DNA from: an uncultured Alphaproteobacteria bacterium
GTDB lineage: Bacteria; Pseudomonadota; Alphaproteobacteria; UBA2966
Assembly (NCBI GenBank): GCA_958295725.1
Contig: OY282368.1
Coordinates: forward strand, 1,696,001-1,760,000
Length of the DNA: 64,000 nt
Direction of reading: 5' to 3'
In this document: positions 1 to 9,237 of the stretch, one piece after another
Position numbering within the stretch: position 1 is the first letter of the stretch
Layout of the letters: every line of letters begins with the position of its first letter
The notes under the pieces: generated by a model
What the model saw: only the letters and a program-made list of their open reading frames with translations
The model's database searches: none
What the model was told of the DNA's origin: nothing
Made by a program: the position numbers and the translations under genes

Positions 1-2
1 AG

Positions 3-614
<612 letters not shown>

Positions 615-661
615 CGCGCGCCGACGCCGATGGGATTTTGTCGGGATGGAAGCGGAATGGC

Positions 662-955
662 ATGTTCGAGTTCGAGTGGGATCCGGCCAAGGCGGCAAGT
701 AACCTCCGGAAGCATGGGATCGGTTTCGGGCTTGCCGCCACGGTGTTCCGGGATCGACTCGTGCGGTCGATTCCCGACGAGGATCACGACGAGTCCGAGG
801 AACGGTGGATAACGACGGGTTGCGTCGTCGACGGTCGGCTGCTGGTGGTGTGTCATACTTTTACGGAGATCGGCGGCGACAAGACCTTGGTGCGGATCAT
901 CTCGGCTCGCCGGGCCACCCGTAGCGAGCGGTATCAGTACGAGGCGGGCGAATGA
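662..955 (+). CDS. brnT: BrnT family toxin (RelE-like RNase)
   Basis: A 97-residue protein with the full BrnT pattern: FEFEWDPAKAASNLRKHGIGF at the N-terminus, a central D-H-D-E-S-E-E-R-W stretch, LLVVCHTF, and the closing RIISARRATRSERYQYE. BrnT proteins are RelE-fold ribonucleases that block translation and are normally neutralised by a DNA-binding antitoxin (BrnA) encoded immediately downstream. The ATG at 662 gives the start usual for the family. The stop overlaps the next start by four bases (ATGA at 952-955), so translation is coupled. No stand-alone antitoxin gene follows. Instead the coupled gene is a 1505-codon ATPase-helicase whose first residues look like an antitoxin head. The family call is secure; toxicity is inferred. 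Confidence 0.9.
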   Translation: MFEFEWDPAKAASNLRKHGIGFGLAATVFRDRLVRSIPDEDHDESEERWITTGCVVDGRLLVVCHTFTEIGGDKTLVRIISARRATRSERYQYEAGE

Positions 956-3900
956 AGACCGAATACGATTTCTCGAAGGGCGAGCGCGGCAGGTTCTTCC
1001 GCGAAGGCGCCAAGTTCGTCCTTCCCGCTTCCGACGCGAAAGCGGACTGGGCGGGCCCCAAGGGATCGCTTGGGAAGTTCATCGTCGAGGAGGCGAAGAG
1101 GACGCTTGAGTCATACCGTGCGCAACCGCGTCTCGTGACCGAACATGCCAACCACGAACGCGATACGGCTCACGGTGGGTACGCCCATCGGCAGCTGTTC
1201 GAGCTCGCCCAGAACAGCGCGGACGCCTTGTTGGGCGCGCCGGGCGGGAAAAGCATCCTGATCCGCCTGACGGAACACTTTCTCTACTGCGCCGACGACG
1301 GAAATCCCATCGACGAGCCCGGTGTCGGAGGACTCATGTTCTCCCATATGTCGAGCAAACGGAACACCGGTGCGATCGGCAGGTTCGGGCTTGGTTTCAA
1401 ATCCGTTCTGGGTGTGACCGATGCCCCCGAGTTCTACAGTCGGTCGGGCTCCTTCCGATTCGACAAGGCGCACGCGGTGGAGCACATAGCGAAGGTCGCG
1501 TCAGCCGAGCGCTACCCGGTGTTGCGTCTGCCCGAACCCATCGAACCCGACGACGCAAAGAGAACAGACGAGGATTTGCGGGAACTGATGAGTTGGGCGA
1601 CGAACATCGTCCGCCTGCCCCTCAGGATCGGCACGCATGAGCGCCTTGCCCGACAGATTCGGGACTTCCCACCGGAGTTCCTGCTGTTCGCCGATCACGT
1701 TCGCTACCTGACCCTTGAGGATGGGGAACGTTCCCGAAATCTCATGTTGCGGGATCGGGACGGCGAACTTCGGCTCGACACCGGCGAGGGGGTCGCGCGG
1801 TGGCGGGTGTTCGAGATGACCCACTGCCTTTCCAACGAAGCCCGGAGTAACTGGTCCTTGCGCAACGACAGCAACGATGCGCCGGTCCGGTGGGCCGCGC
1901 CGCTCGACCGCCTGGACCGTCCCGGCCAGTTCTGGGCATTCTTGCCGACACATACCGCGAGTCTCGTCGCCGGCATCCTGAACGCGCCATGGAAGACCAA
2001 CGAGGATCGCCAGAATCTGCTGCCGGGTCCGTACAACGAGGAGCTGATCGAGGCCGCCGCGGCGATGGTCGCCGAGGCGCTTCCGGAACTCGCCACCGAC
2101 GACGACCCCGCCCGGCACCTGGACGCGCTGCCGCGTCGGCACGAGTGGGGCGATACCGAACAGGCCAACCTTCTTCGCAAGCGCCTGTTCACCCACCTTC
2201 ACGAACGCGAAATCGTTCCCGATCAAGACGGGAACCTGCGCGCACGCCAGGACATCTCGTATCCCCCCAAGAAGCTCACGGACGCTGGCCAAGAAGCAGC
2301 GGCGGCCCTGGAGCGGTGGGCGGCGTATCCAGGCCGGCCATCGAACTGGCTCCATCACACGGCGCTCACGCGCTACCGGCTCGCCGCCATCGACAGACTG
2401 TTTCCTCCAAGATGGCAAGGCGACAACACTCCGACGGCGCCCAAGGCCACCATCGCCGAGTGGCTGGAGGCACTTGCGAAAGTCGAGGAGTCGAACGGCC
2501 CGGTCCGGGCTTCCATGGCGGCGGTGCAGGTCGCCGAGCTCATCCCCGACGAGATACGAAGAAACGCCGACCTCGGGAAAATCGTACTGACCGCGGCCGG
2601 TGACTTGGATAAACCCGATCCTGAACGCCTCTTCCTGCCCGATGAGTCGCTGAATGGCGGCGGCGCGGAACTGGTATCGTGCGTTCACCGGGATCTGGCG
2701 TCGGACCCCAACACGCTGTCGGCGCTGAAGAAGCTCGGACTCAAGCCGCCGTCGCTGGAAAGTGCCTTCAAGCTCCGGGCGAAGCACATTCTGAAAGGCG
2801 GAAGCAGTGGGGAAACGGACGACGACCCCCACAGTGAGTTCTGGGCTTCGTCACGCAAGCTGATGTCGGAAGCCGCGCTCGCCGTCATTCGCGAACCCAA
2901 AGATCGGGAACAGCGGGAAGTTTGGCCAACGAAACTTCGTGTCCGGACTCGGGCCGGCAACTGGCGACCGCTTCACTCCGTGCTACTGCCGGGCGATATT
3001 GTGCCCGGCGATGGGAGCCGCGACAACGACGCCACCGTGGATACCCACTTCCACGAACCCGATCTTGAACTGCTGCGCGATCTTGGCGTGACAGATGCAC
3101 CGCGTGAAGATTGTGATTTATCGATAGAACCTTCATTTGAGTCGTTCCTATGTGACCACCGTCGTGACTTCTTGAAACAGGATCTTCCAAGTAAACCACG
3201 TGACTATCTCTTGAAATTTGCGTCAATTTCTGGGAGCGGTCCTTTGGCTGTGTTCACCGTTCTCTCAGAAGATGGTAGGGTTCTCCATACGAAAGAATTG
3301 CTGTCACTCGATGCCACTTACGAGCCGTGGACTATGCGACATACGAGCACGAACTATCGGGATATGCAATGTGAGTCGCTCACCATTCACATGCTGCGCA
3401 AACATGGACGAGTCCGGACGTCCGACGGCACCGCGCCGCTGGCGGACGCGCTCGGGTCATCCCCCAACCCGGATGCCCTGCGCGCGCTGCTGCTTCATCC
3501 CATGGCCGACAAGATCAAGGCGGCGTTCGATCTGGCGGAGCCGATGCCGGAGTTCTTCGGCGAAGAAGACCCGGTTCCGTTGACCGACGTCTGGCCCGGC
3601 TTGAAGGATCATCTCCCGACACATCGGAGAACGTGCTGTCTCGTCCGTTGCGAACGGATTCTGGTTTTCGATGAATCGAAAGAGTGCGCCTTTCACGATT
3701 CCGACATCTATCTTTCCGAAACCATGGAACCGCCTGAAAACGATTTTGAGGCATGGTTGGAATATCATCTGGGTGGCGGTAACGGGCGACGTCAGCTCCA
3801 GCTCGTCGCGGACGAACTAGGGCTCAAGCTGGATCTCCAACAAATCGAGGAGATCTCGCAGCGCAAAACGCCACAGGAGGTCGAGGAACACCGTGCCGTC

Positions 3901-5469
3901 ATACGGCAGTGTGAGACCGATGCCGAACGCCTCCTGGTGGCGGTGGGCGAACACGAGTTGCGCGCGGGGCTTCCCGGTTCGCTTCTAGGCGTACTCGATA
4001 GCGACGGCTCCGCGCTGACGGGCCTCAATCTCGCGAAGGCGGCCATAGCCACGTGGCACACCGATGCGCTCAAGCAATATAGCTCGGCACTAGATCGCCT
4101 CGGCCCGCCATCGCGATGGGCCGGATCGGCGCGAGCCGTCGAATTCGTACAGGCGCTCGGATTCCCTCCTGAATGGGCGGGAGAACGGGGCAGGAAGCGC
4201 GAACCCTTTCTGGAAGTGGAAGGCTATTCGCTCCCGCCGCTTCATGACTATCAGCGGACTATCGCCGATAACGTCCGGAAGCTGCTACGCGGCGGATTCG
4301 GGAACGGCGCCGGACGGCGCGGGATGATCAGCCTGCCGACCGGATCCGGCAAGACCCGCGTCGCCGTGCAGGCGCTCGTCGAGGCCATGCGGGAAGACCG
4401 TTTCCATGGCGGCGTTCTCTGGGTCGCGGACCACGACGAACTGTGCGAGCAGGCCGTGGAAGCGTGGCGGCAGGTGTGGTCGAGCATCGGCATTCAAGCG
4501 GCCCGGCTTCGTATCTCCAGAATGTGGGCGAGACAGCCGAGACCCCTGCCGACGAACGAACTTCACGTCGTCGTCGCGACCAGACAGACGCTCCATGCGA
4601 GGCTCTCGAACCAATCCGGCGAGTACGGGTTTCTGGCGGATTTCAGGCTGGTCGTGTTCGACGAGGCGCATCGGTCCCTCACGTCGACCTCCACGTCGGT
4701 CATGGAGGAGATCGGCCTGACGCGCTTCCAACGGGCGGACGAGCCGTTCATGCTCGGCCTCACCGCCACGCCCTACCGCGGACACGACGAGAGGGAGACA
4801 CGCAGGCTTGTCCACCGTTACGGGCGTAACCGACTGGATCCGGGGGCGTTCGCGAGCGACAAGCCCGAAGCCGTTATCCAAGAATTGCAGGGAATGGGCG
4901 TGCTCGCCCAAGCCGACCACGAAACCATCGAGGGTGAAACGTTCTCGCTCGGTCCCGATGAGCGGAAATCATCCTCGCCCTGGCTCCCGCGGTCCGTGGA
5001 GAACCGTATCGCCCGGAGCGCCGAGCGAACCAAGCGTATCGTCGAAGCGTACGAGACACACATTCAACCGGACTGGCCCACCCTCGTCTTCGCGACCTCG
5101 GTCGAGCACGCGCAGACCTTGGCTGCGCTCCTCAACCGGAAGGGAATTCCCTCGCGCGCCGTCAGTAGTAAGACGGAGACGGCGACTCGCCGCCGCATGG
5201 TCGAGGAGTTCCGCCGTGGCGCGATCAAGGCGCTGGTGAACTACCGCGTGTTCCGGGAGGGATTCGACGCGCCCAGGACCCGCGCCATCATCGTGGCGCG
5301 GCCGGTGTACAGCCCGAACCTCTATTTCCAGATGATCGGCAGGGGCTTGCGGGGACCGAAGAACGGCGGCAACGAGCGATGCCTGATCCTCAACGTCAAG
5401 GACAACATTAAAAACTTCGGTCGCGCGCTCGCGTTCTCCGAACTGAATTGGCTCTGGGCCACAGGTTAA
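952..5469 (+). CDS. Antitoxin-head / GHKL ATPase / SF2 helicase fusion
   Basis: A 1505-residue multidomain protein. Residues 1-20 (MKTEYDFSKGERGRFFREGA) resemble the N-terminus of short antitoxins paired with BrnT. From about residue 38 a sacsin/HSP90-type GHKL ATPase domain begins: N-box LFELAQNSADA (82-92, E84 and N88), CADDGNP (D115-x-G117) and GRFGLGFKSV (143-152). The middle (about 300-1080) has no motif I recognise. The C-terminus is an SF2 DEAD/DEAH helicase: LPTGSGKT (1128-1135), DEAH (1237-1240), LTATP (1270-1274), a VFREGFDAPR-type motif V and QMIGRGLRG (1460-1468). Similar architectures occur in bacterial defence islands, so nucleic-acid remodelling in defence is likely but inferred. 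No nuclease motif was seen. Bases around 3100-3400 are clearly AT-richer than the rest, which suggests a mosaic gene. Confidence 0.8.
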   Translation: MKTEYDFSKGERGRFFREGAKFVLPASDAKADWAGPKGSLGKFIVEEAKRTLESYRAQPRLVTEHANHERDTAHGGYAHRQLFELAQNSADALLGAPGGKSILIRLTEHFLYCADDGNPIDEPGVGGLMFSHMSSKRNTGAIGRFGLGFKSVLGVTDAPEFYSRSGSFRFDKAHAVEHIAKVASAERYPVLRLPEPIEPDDAKRTDEDLRELMSWATNIVRLPLRIGTHERLARQIRDFPPEFLLFADHVRYLTLEDGERSRNLMLRDRDGELRLDTGEGVARWRVFEMTHCLSNEARSNWSLRNDSNDAPVRWAAPLDRLDRPGQFWAFLPTHTASLVAGILNAPWKTNEDRQNLLPGPYNEELIEAAAAMVAEALPELATDDDPARHLDALPRRHEWGDTEQANLLRKRLFTHLHEREIVPDQDGNLRARQDISYPPKKLTDAGQEAAAALERWAAYPGRPSNWLHHTALTRYRLAAIDRLFPPRWQGDNTPTAPKATIAEWLEALAKVEESNGPVRASMAAVQVAELIPDEIRRNADLGKIVLTAAGDLDKPDPERLFLPDESLNGGGAELVSCVHRDLASDPNTLSALKKLGLKPPSLESAFKLRAKHILKGGSSGETDDDPHSEFWASSRKLMSEAALAVIREPKDREQREVWPTKLRVRTRAGNWRPLHSVLLPGDIVPGDGSRDNDATVDTHFHEPDLELLRDLGVTDAPREDCDLSIEPSFESFLCDHRRDFLKQDLPSKPRDYLLKFASISGSGPLAVFTVLSEDGRVLHTKELLSLDATYEPWTMRHTSTNYRDMQCESLTIHMLRKHGRVRTSDGTAPLADALGSSPNPDALRALLLHPMADKIKAAFDLAEPMPEFFGEEDPVPLTDVWPGLKDHLPTHRRTCCLVRCERILVFDESKECAFHDSDIYLSETMEPPENDFEAWLEYHLGGGNGRRQLQLVADELGLKLDLQQIEEISQRKTPQEVEEHRAVIRQCETDAERLLVAVGEHELRAGLPGSLLGVLDSDGSALTGLNLAKAAIATWHTDALKQYSSALDRLGPPSRWAGSARAVEFVQALGFPPEWAGERGRKREPFLEVEGYSLPPLHDYQRTIADNVRKLLRGGFGNGAGRRGMISLPTGSGKTRVAVQALVEAMREDRFHGGVLWVADHDELCEQAVEAWRQVWSSIGIQAARLRISRMWARQPRPLPTNELHVVVATRQTLHARLSNQSGEYGFLADFRLVVFDEAHRSLTSTSTSVMEEIGLTRFQRADEPFMLGLTATPYRGHDERETRRLVHRYGRNRLDPGAFASDKPEAVIQELQGMGVLAQADHETIEGETFSLGPDERKSSSPWLPRSVENRIARSAERTKRIVEAYETHIQPDWPTLVFATSVEHAQTLAALLNRKGIPSRAVSSKTETATRRRMVEEFRRGAIKALVNYRVFREGFDAPRTRAIIVARPVYSPNLYFQMIGRGLRGPKNGGNERCLILNVKDNIKNFGRALAFSELNWLWATG

Positions 5470-5493
5470 CGAACCGACGCTTTCTCGTCGTGT

Positions 5494-5539
5494 CGGGGCC
5501 GGTCCCCGTGGCTCGCCACGGGTCGGGACACCGGCCCCG
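5494..5539 (+). terminator. Strong nested GC hairpin after helicase gene
   Basis: Starting 25 bases after the TAA of the helicase gene, a perfect 10-bp outer stem (CGGGGCCGGT at 5494-5503 with ACCGGCCCCG at 5530-5539) encloses a second 7-bp stem (CCCGTGG at 5505-5511 with CCACGGG at 5516-5522, loop CTCG). No T-run follows, so this is not a classical intrinsic terminator. It could end or protect the brnT-helicase transcript. It lies between that unit and the MFS gene. Confidence 0.5.
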
Positions 5540-5565
5540 CGCCGGAACGATAGACTGGCGACACC

Positions 5566-6783
5566 ATGCGCCATCCGAGCGGCCCGCCCCTGATCGTCGC
5601 CATGTGCCTCGCCGAGATCGTCGGCATGGCGAGCTTCTCCATGTTTCCCGCCCTGATGCCGGGCCTCATTTCGGAATGGGGGCTCACGAACACCGACGCC
5701 GGCTGGATCAACGGCATCTACTTCGCCGGATACATGGCGGCGGTGCCGATCCTCGTCGGCATGACCGACCGCGTGGATCCGCGCCGGATCTACCTCGCGT
5801 CGGCGGCGGTGACGGCCGCGTCGGCGCTCGGCTTCGCCCTTCTGGCGGACGGGTTCTGGCCGGCCCTGATCCTGCAGACGCTGGCCGGCGTCGGTCTGGC
5901 CGGCACCTACATGCCCGGACTCAAGGCGCTGAGCGACCGGCTCGAAGGGACCGCCCAGAGCCGCGCCGTCGCCGTCTACACGGCGAGCTTCGGCATCGGC
6001 GCCAGCGTCTCGTTCGCCATCTCGGGAGAGCTCACCCAGTGGCTCGACTGGCGCGGCGCCTTCGCCGTCGGCGGCGGCGGCGCGGTCCTGGCGCTCGTCA
6101 TCGTCGCCGCGGTCCTCGCCCCGGCGCCAGCGAGGCGGACGGAGCCGGAGAGCCGCCTGCCGGACTTTCGGCCCGTGCTCCGCAACCGGCCGGCGATGGG
6201 CTACGTGCTGGCGTACACCGCCCACAACTGGGAGCTCTTCGGCCTGCGCTCGTGGATCGTCACGTTCCTGGTCTACGCGCAATCGCTCCAGGCGGACGGC
6301 GCGTCGTGGTGGAGCCCGTCCCTGATCGCCGCCGCCGTCAACCTCGTCGGCTGGCCCGCCAGCGTTCTGGGGAACGAGTTCGCCGTCCGCTTCGGCCGCC
6401 GGCGCGTGGTGATCCTGGTCATGTCCGTATCGGCCGTCTGCGCCTGCGCGTTCGGGTTCACGGCCCCCCTGCCGTTCGTCGCGGTCGTCGCCCTCGCGCT
6501 CGTCTACGGCATGACGGTCACCGGCGATTCCGCCTCGATCACCGCCGGCGTCGTCGCCACCGCCCGACCGGACCATCGCGGCGCGACCATGGCCGTGCAC
6601 TCGTGCGTCGGGTTCGCCGGGGCGAGCGCCGGTCCCATCGTGTTCGGGGTCGTCCTCGACGCGGCGGGAGGCGCGTCGAGTTCCCTGGCCTGGGGGCTGG
6701 CGTTCGCGACGATGGGCCTCGGCGCCGCGACGGGGCCGGTGGCCGTGGCGCTGCTCTCGCGCGAGAGGGGCCGGAGCGCGTAG
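5566..6783 (+). CDS. MFS transporter
   Basis: A 405-residue integral membrane protein of the major facilitator superfamily. About twelve hydrophobic segments are visible, split by a hydrophilic centre around residues 185-205 (ending ...APARRTEPESRLPD). The cytoplasmic loop between TM2 and TM3 carries the G-x-x-x-D-R-x-x-x-R-R pattern (VGMTDRVDPRRIY), the family's motif A. The substrate cannot be read from the sequence. The gene stands alone: 96 bases from the helicase gene upstream, and convergent with xerC downstream with a 14-base gap. It may belong to the same accessory insert as the toxin/helicase pair. Confidence 0.9.
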   Translation: MRHPSGPPLIVAMCLAEIVGMASFSMFPALMPGLISEWGLTNTDAGWINGIYFAGYMAAVPILVGMTDRVDPRRIYLASAAVTAASALGFALLADGFWPALILQTLAGVGLAGTYMPGLKALSDRLEGTAQSRAVAVYTASFGIGASVSFAISGELTQWLDWRGAFAVGGGGAVLALVIVAAVLAPAPARRTEPESRLPDFRPVLRNRPAMGYVLAYTAHNWELFGLRSWIVTFLVYAQSLQADGASWWSPSLIAAAVNLVGWPASVLGNEFAVRFGRRRVVILVMSVSAVCACAFGFTAPLPFVAVVALALVYGMTVTGDSASITAGVVATARPDHRGATMAVHSCVGFAGASAGPIVFGVVLDAAGGASSSLAWGLAFATMGLGAATGPVAVALLSRERGRSA

Positions 6784-6797
6784 CGGCCCGCTTCCGG

Positions 6798-7772
6798 TCA
6801 GGCCTCCCGTCGCCCGGCACGGCGTCGGGCGCTGGGGTGGGCCTGGTCGTAGACCTCCAGGAGGCGACGCGCGTCGACCTCCGTGTAACGCTGCGTGGTG
6901 GAGAGGGAGGCGTGACCGAGCAGTTCCTGGATCGTCCGCAGGTCCCCGCCGCCGGACAGCAGATGGGTCGCGAAGCTGTGGCGCAACGCGTGCGGAGTGG
7001 CGGTCTCGGGCAGGCCCAGCAGGCCGCGCAGACCGCGGACCTGCCGTTGGACGATGCCGGGGTCGAGGCGGCGTCCGCGCTTGCCGACGAACAGGGGATC
7101 GTCGCCGTCCAGCTCGAACGGGCAGGCGTCGACGTAGTCGTCGATGGCGTCGCGCACGACCCGCAGCACGGGGACCATCCGTTCCTTTCCGCCCTTGCCG
7201 ACGATGACGAGCGTGTCTCCGGCCGGCTTGTCGCGCCGGTCGAGGGACAGGGCCTCCGAGATGCGCAACCCGCAGCCGTACAACAGGGTCAGAACGGCGG
7301 CGTCCCGTTTCCCCAGCCAGGACTCCTCCTGCAACCGCGTCACGTCGCGCACGGACTCCCTCGCCTGCGCGACCGAGAGCGGCTTCGGGACGCCGCGGGG
7401 CCGCTTCGGGGTGCGGACGGCGCCGATCGCCGGGTTGTGGACCCGGCCGGTGCGCTCGAGGAACCTGAAGAGGCTGCGGACGGCGGACATCGCGCGGGCG
7501 AGCGACGCGTTGGACAGGCCTTCGCGCCGCCGCCGCGCCAGGTAACCGCGGAAGTCCGCCGGCGTCAGGTTCGCCAGATCGGCCAAGCCGGCCGGCCCGC
7601 CCAGATGCTCCGCGAGGAAGCGGATGAACACCCGGACGTCGCGGCCGTAGGAATCGGTCGTATGGTCCGCCGACCGGCGTTCCGACTCGAGCCACTGGCG
7701 CCAGTCCCGCACGGCGTCGCGGAGATCGGCGCCGGCGGGGACGTCGCTCAGGACGGCGGCAGGTTGAGCCAT
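6798..7772 (-). CDS. xerC: Tyrosine recombinase XerC
   Basis: With XerD this enzyme resolves chromosome dimers at dif. The protein has 324 residues from the chosen ATG ([11 protein letters not shown]); an open frame extends 13 codons further but would cut deeper into the preceding gene. An N-terminal SAM-like domain (WRQWLESERRSADHTTDSY) is followed by the catalytic domain. The active-site set is complete: Arg in GLRISEAL, Lys in VGKGGKERMVP, HALRHSFATHLL, and LLGHASLSTTQRYTEV with the nucleophilic Tyr. It overlaps the end of the DUF484 gene by 25 bases, forming the usual transaldolase-DUF484-xerC block. Confidence 0.95.
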   Translation of the reverse strand: MAQPAAVLSDVPAGADLRDAVRDWRQWLESERRSADHTTDSYGRDVRVFIRFLAEHLGGPAGLADLANLTPADFRGYLARRRREGLSNASLARAMSAVRSLFRFLERTGRVHNPAIGAVRTPKRPRGVPKPLSVAQARESVRDVTRLQEESWLGKRDAAVLTLLYGCGLRISEALSLDRRDKPAGDTLVIVGKGGKERMVPVLRVVRDAIDDYVDACPFELDGDDPLFVGKRGRRLDPGIVQRQVRGLRGLLGLPETATPHALRHSFATHLLSGGGDLRTIQELLGHASLSTTQRYTEVDARRLLEVYDQAHPSARRRAGRREA

Positions 7773-8467
7773 TCCCTCAGGCACCGCGCGACGACACGGC
7801 CCAGGAAGCACAGGGGCTCCGTCCCCTGACCCGGATGGAAGCGCCCGCGTTCGCGGGACCCCAACGCGAGGACGGCCGGCGGGCTCGCGCCGTTGATCCG
7901 CAGGCGCACCAGGGCCGACGACTTCACGAGGGGCGCGGCGGCGTCGAAAAGGCCGGGTCCCGCGTCCCCGTCCCCCTGGAAGGCGGTATCGCGGTCCTCG
8001 TCGAGGAGCTCGTCGACGCGCCCCACGGGAATGGCGAACACCCCGTCCGTGCCCACCCCTCCGGCCGCGGCCGAGTCCGACTCCACGCAGAGCGTGACGA
8101 CATCGACATCGAGCAGGTTGGCGAGGTCCGTGGTGACGACCTCGATCAGATGCTCGAGAGTCCGGGCCTCCAGCAGCACCAGCGCCGCGGACTGGACCCG
8201 GGCCTGGCTCGTCATGTTGCGGCGCGACGCGGCGATCAGCTCCCGTTGCTCCGACCGCAGCGCGGATATCCGTTTCTGGAGCCGGTCGATCATGTAACGC
8301 TGCATGTCGAGCACGCCCTCACCCCGGCGATGGGTCGGGGGCGTCAACACGGTGAGCAGATCGGGATGCGCCGTCAGGAAGTCCGGGTTGTCCGACAGGT
8401 ACCGCCGGACCTCGTCGGACCGCGGTGCGGAGTCGCGCGGGGCGACCTTGCCGGGCCTGGGGCTCAT
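7748..8467 (-). CDS. DUF484 family protein
   Basis: A 239-residue DUF484 protein, a GAF-like cytoplasmic family that commonly sits immediately before xerC in proteobacteria; its biochemical role is unknown. Typical features are the N-terminal [19 protein letters not shown] segment, an amphipathic stretch around [20 protein letters not shown] and a C-terminal GAF-type fold ending [13 protein letters not shown]. The start is the ATG that overlaps the transaldolase stop by four bases (ATGA, 8464-8467). Its stop overlaps the xerC start, so the three genes form one tight operon. Confidence 0.92.
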   Translation of the reverse strand: MSPRPGKVAPRDSAPRSDEVRRYLSDNPDFLTAHPDLLTVLTPPTHRRGEGVLDMQRYMIDRLQKRISALRSEQRELIAASRRNMTSQARVQSAALVLLEARTLEHLIEVVTTDLANLLDVDVVTLCVESDSAAAGGVGTDGVFAIPVGRVDELLDEDRDTAFQGDGDAGPGLFDAAAPLVKSSALVRLRINGASPPAVLALGSRERGRFHPGQGTEPLCFLGRVVARCLREWLNLPPS

Positions 8468-9138
8468 GCCGGGGTCAGCGCGCCACGGATGTCCCGGCCG
8501 GTCTTCCGCCAGTCGTCCAGGAACGTCGCGAGGCCCTTGTCCGTCAGCGGGTGGTCGGCGAGCTTCCTGATGACGGCCGGCGGGCAGGTGCAGGCATCGG
8601 CCCCGATGCGCGCGGCCTCGGCCACGTGTCCGGGATGGCGGACGGAGGCGACCAGAATCTCGGTGGCGAAGTCCGGATAATGGTCGTAGACAGTGCGGAT
8701 GTCGTCGATCAAGCGCATACCCTCGTGACCGATGTCGTCGAGCCGGCCGACGAACGGCGAGACGAACATGGCGCCCGCCTTGGCGGCCAGCAGTGCCTGA
8801 ACCGGCGCGAAGCAGAGCGTCACGTTGACTCCGACGCCCTCGCCCGACAGCGCCTTGCAGGCCTTGAGGCCGTCCCACGTCAGCGGCACCTTGACCACGA
8901 CGTTGCCGGCGACCTCGGCGAGCCCGCGTCCCTGATCCAACATGCCCCCGGCGTCGGTCGCCGTCACCTCGGCGCTCACGGGCCCTTTCACGAGCGCGCA
9001 GATCGCGTCCAGCACGTCGCGGAAATCCTTTCCGGTCCGAGCGACGAGGGAAGGGTTGGTGGTCACGCCGTCCAGCAGCCCGGTCGCCGCGAGGTCGCGG
9101 ATCTCGTCGGTGTCCGCGGTATCCGCGAAAAACTTCAT
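8464..9138 (-). CDS. tal: Small-type transaldolase / fructose-6-P aldolase
   Basis: A 224-residue single-domain transaldolase of the short TalC/MipB class. It belongs to the non-oxidative pentose phosphate pathway, moving dihydroxyacetone units, or in the Fsa variant cleaving fructose 6-phosphate. Landmarks are [16 protein letters not shown] at the start, [10 protein letters not shown], the Schiff-base lysine in [14 protein letters not shown], and [20 protein letters not shown]. Sequence alone does not separate transaldolase from F6P aldolase. It is first in the operon with DUF484 and xerC and is divergent from priA across a 99-base gap that should hold both promoters. Confidence 0.93.
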   Translation of the reverse strand: MKFFADTADTDEIRDLAATGLLDGVTTNPSLVARTGKDFRDVLDAICALVKGPVSAEVTATDAGGMLDQGRGLAEVAGNVVVKVPLTWDGLKACKALSGEGVGVNVTLCFAPVQALLAAKAGAMFVSPFVGRLDDIGHEGMRLIDDIRTVYDHYPDFATEILVASVRHPGHVAEAARIGADACTCPPAVIRKLADHPLTDKGLATFLDDWRKTGRDIRGALTPA

Positions 9139-9237
9139 GCGCCTCGTTCCGTCGATGCCGTTGCCATGGGACCGCGACCGGCCTGGGGAGGCTCGGGGCG
9201 GTTGAGAGGCCCCGAGCCGGAGGGCACAGTGTAGACC

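Noticed and set aside
630..812. A short plus-strand open frame of 60 codons at the brnT start.
   Set aside because: It is in another frame than brnT, whose product matches its family from first to last residue.
4969..7695. A 908-codon open frame on the minus strand across the helicase end, the MFS gene and xerC.
   Set aside because: It overlaps three recognisable genes, is extremely Arg/Pro/Gly-rich and has no domain; it is an antisense artefact of high GC.
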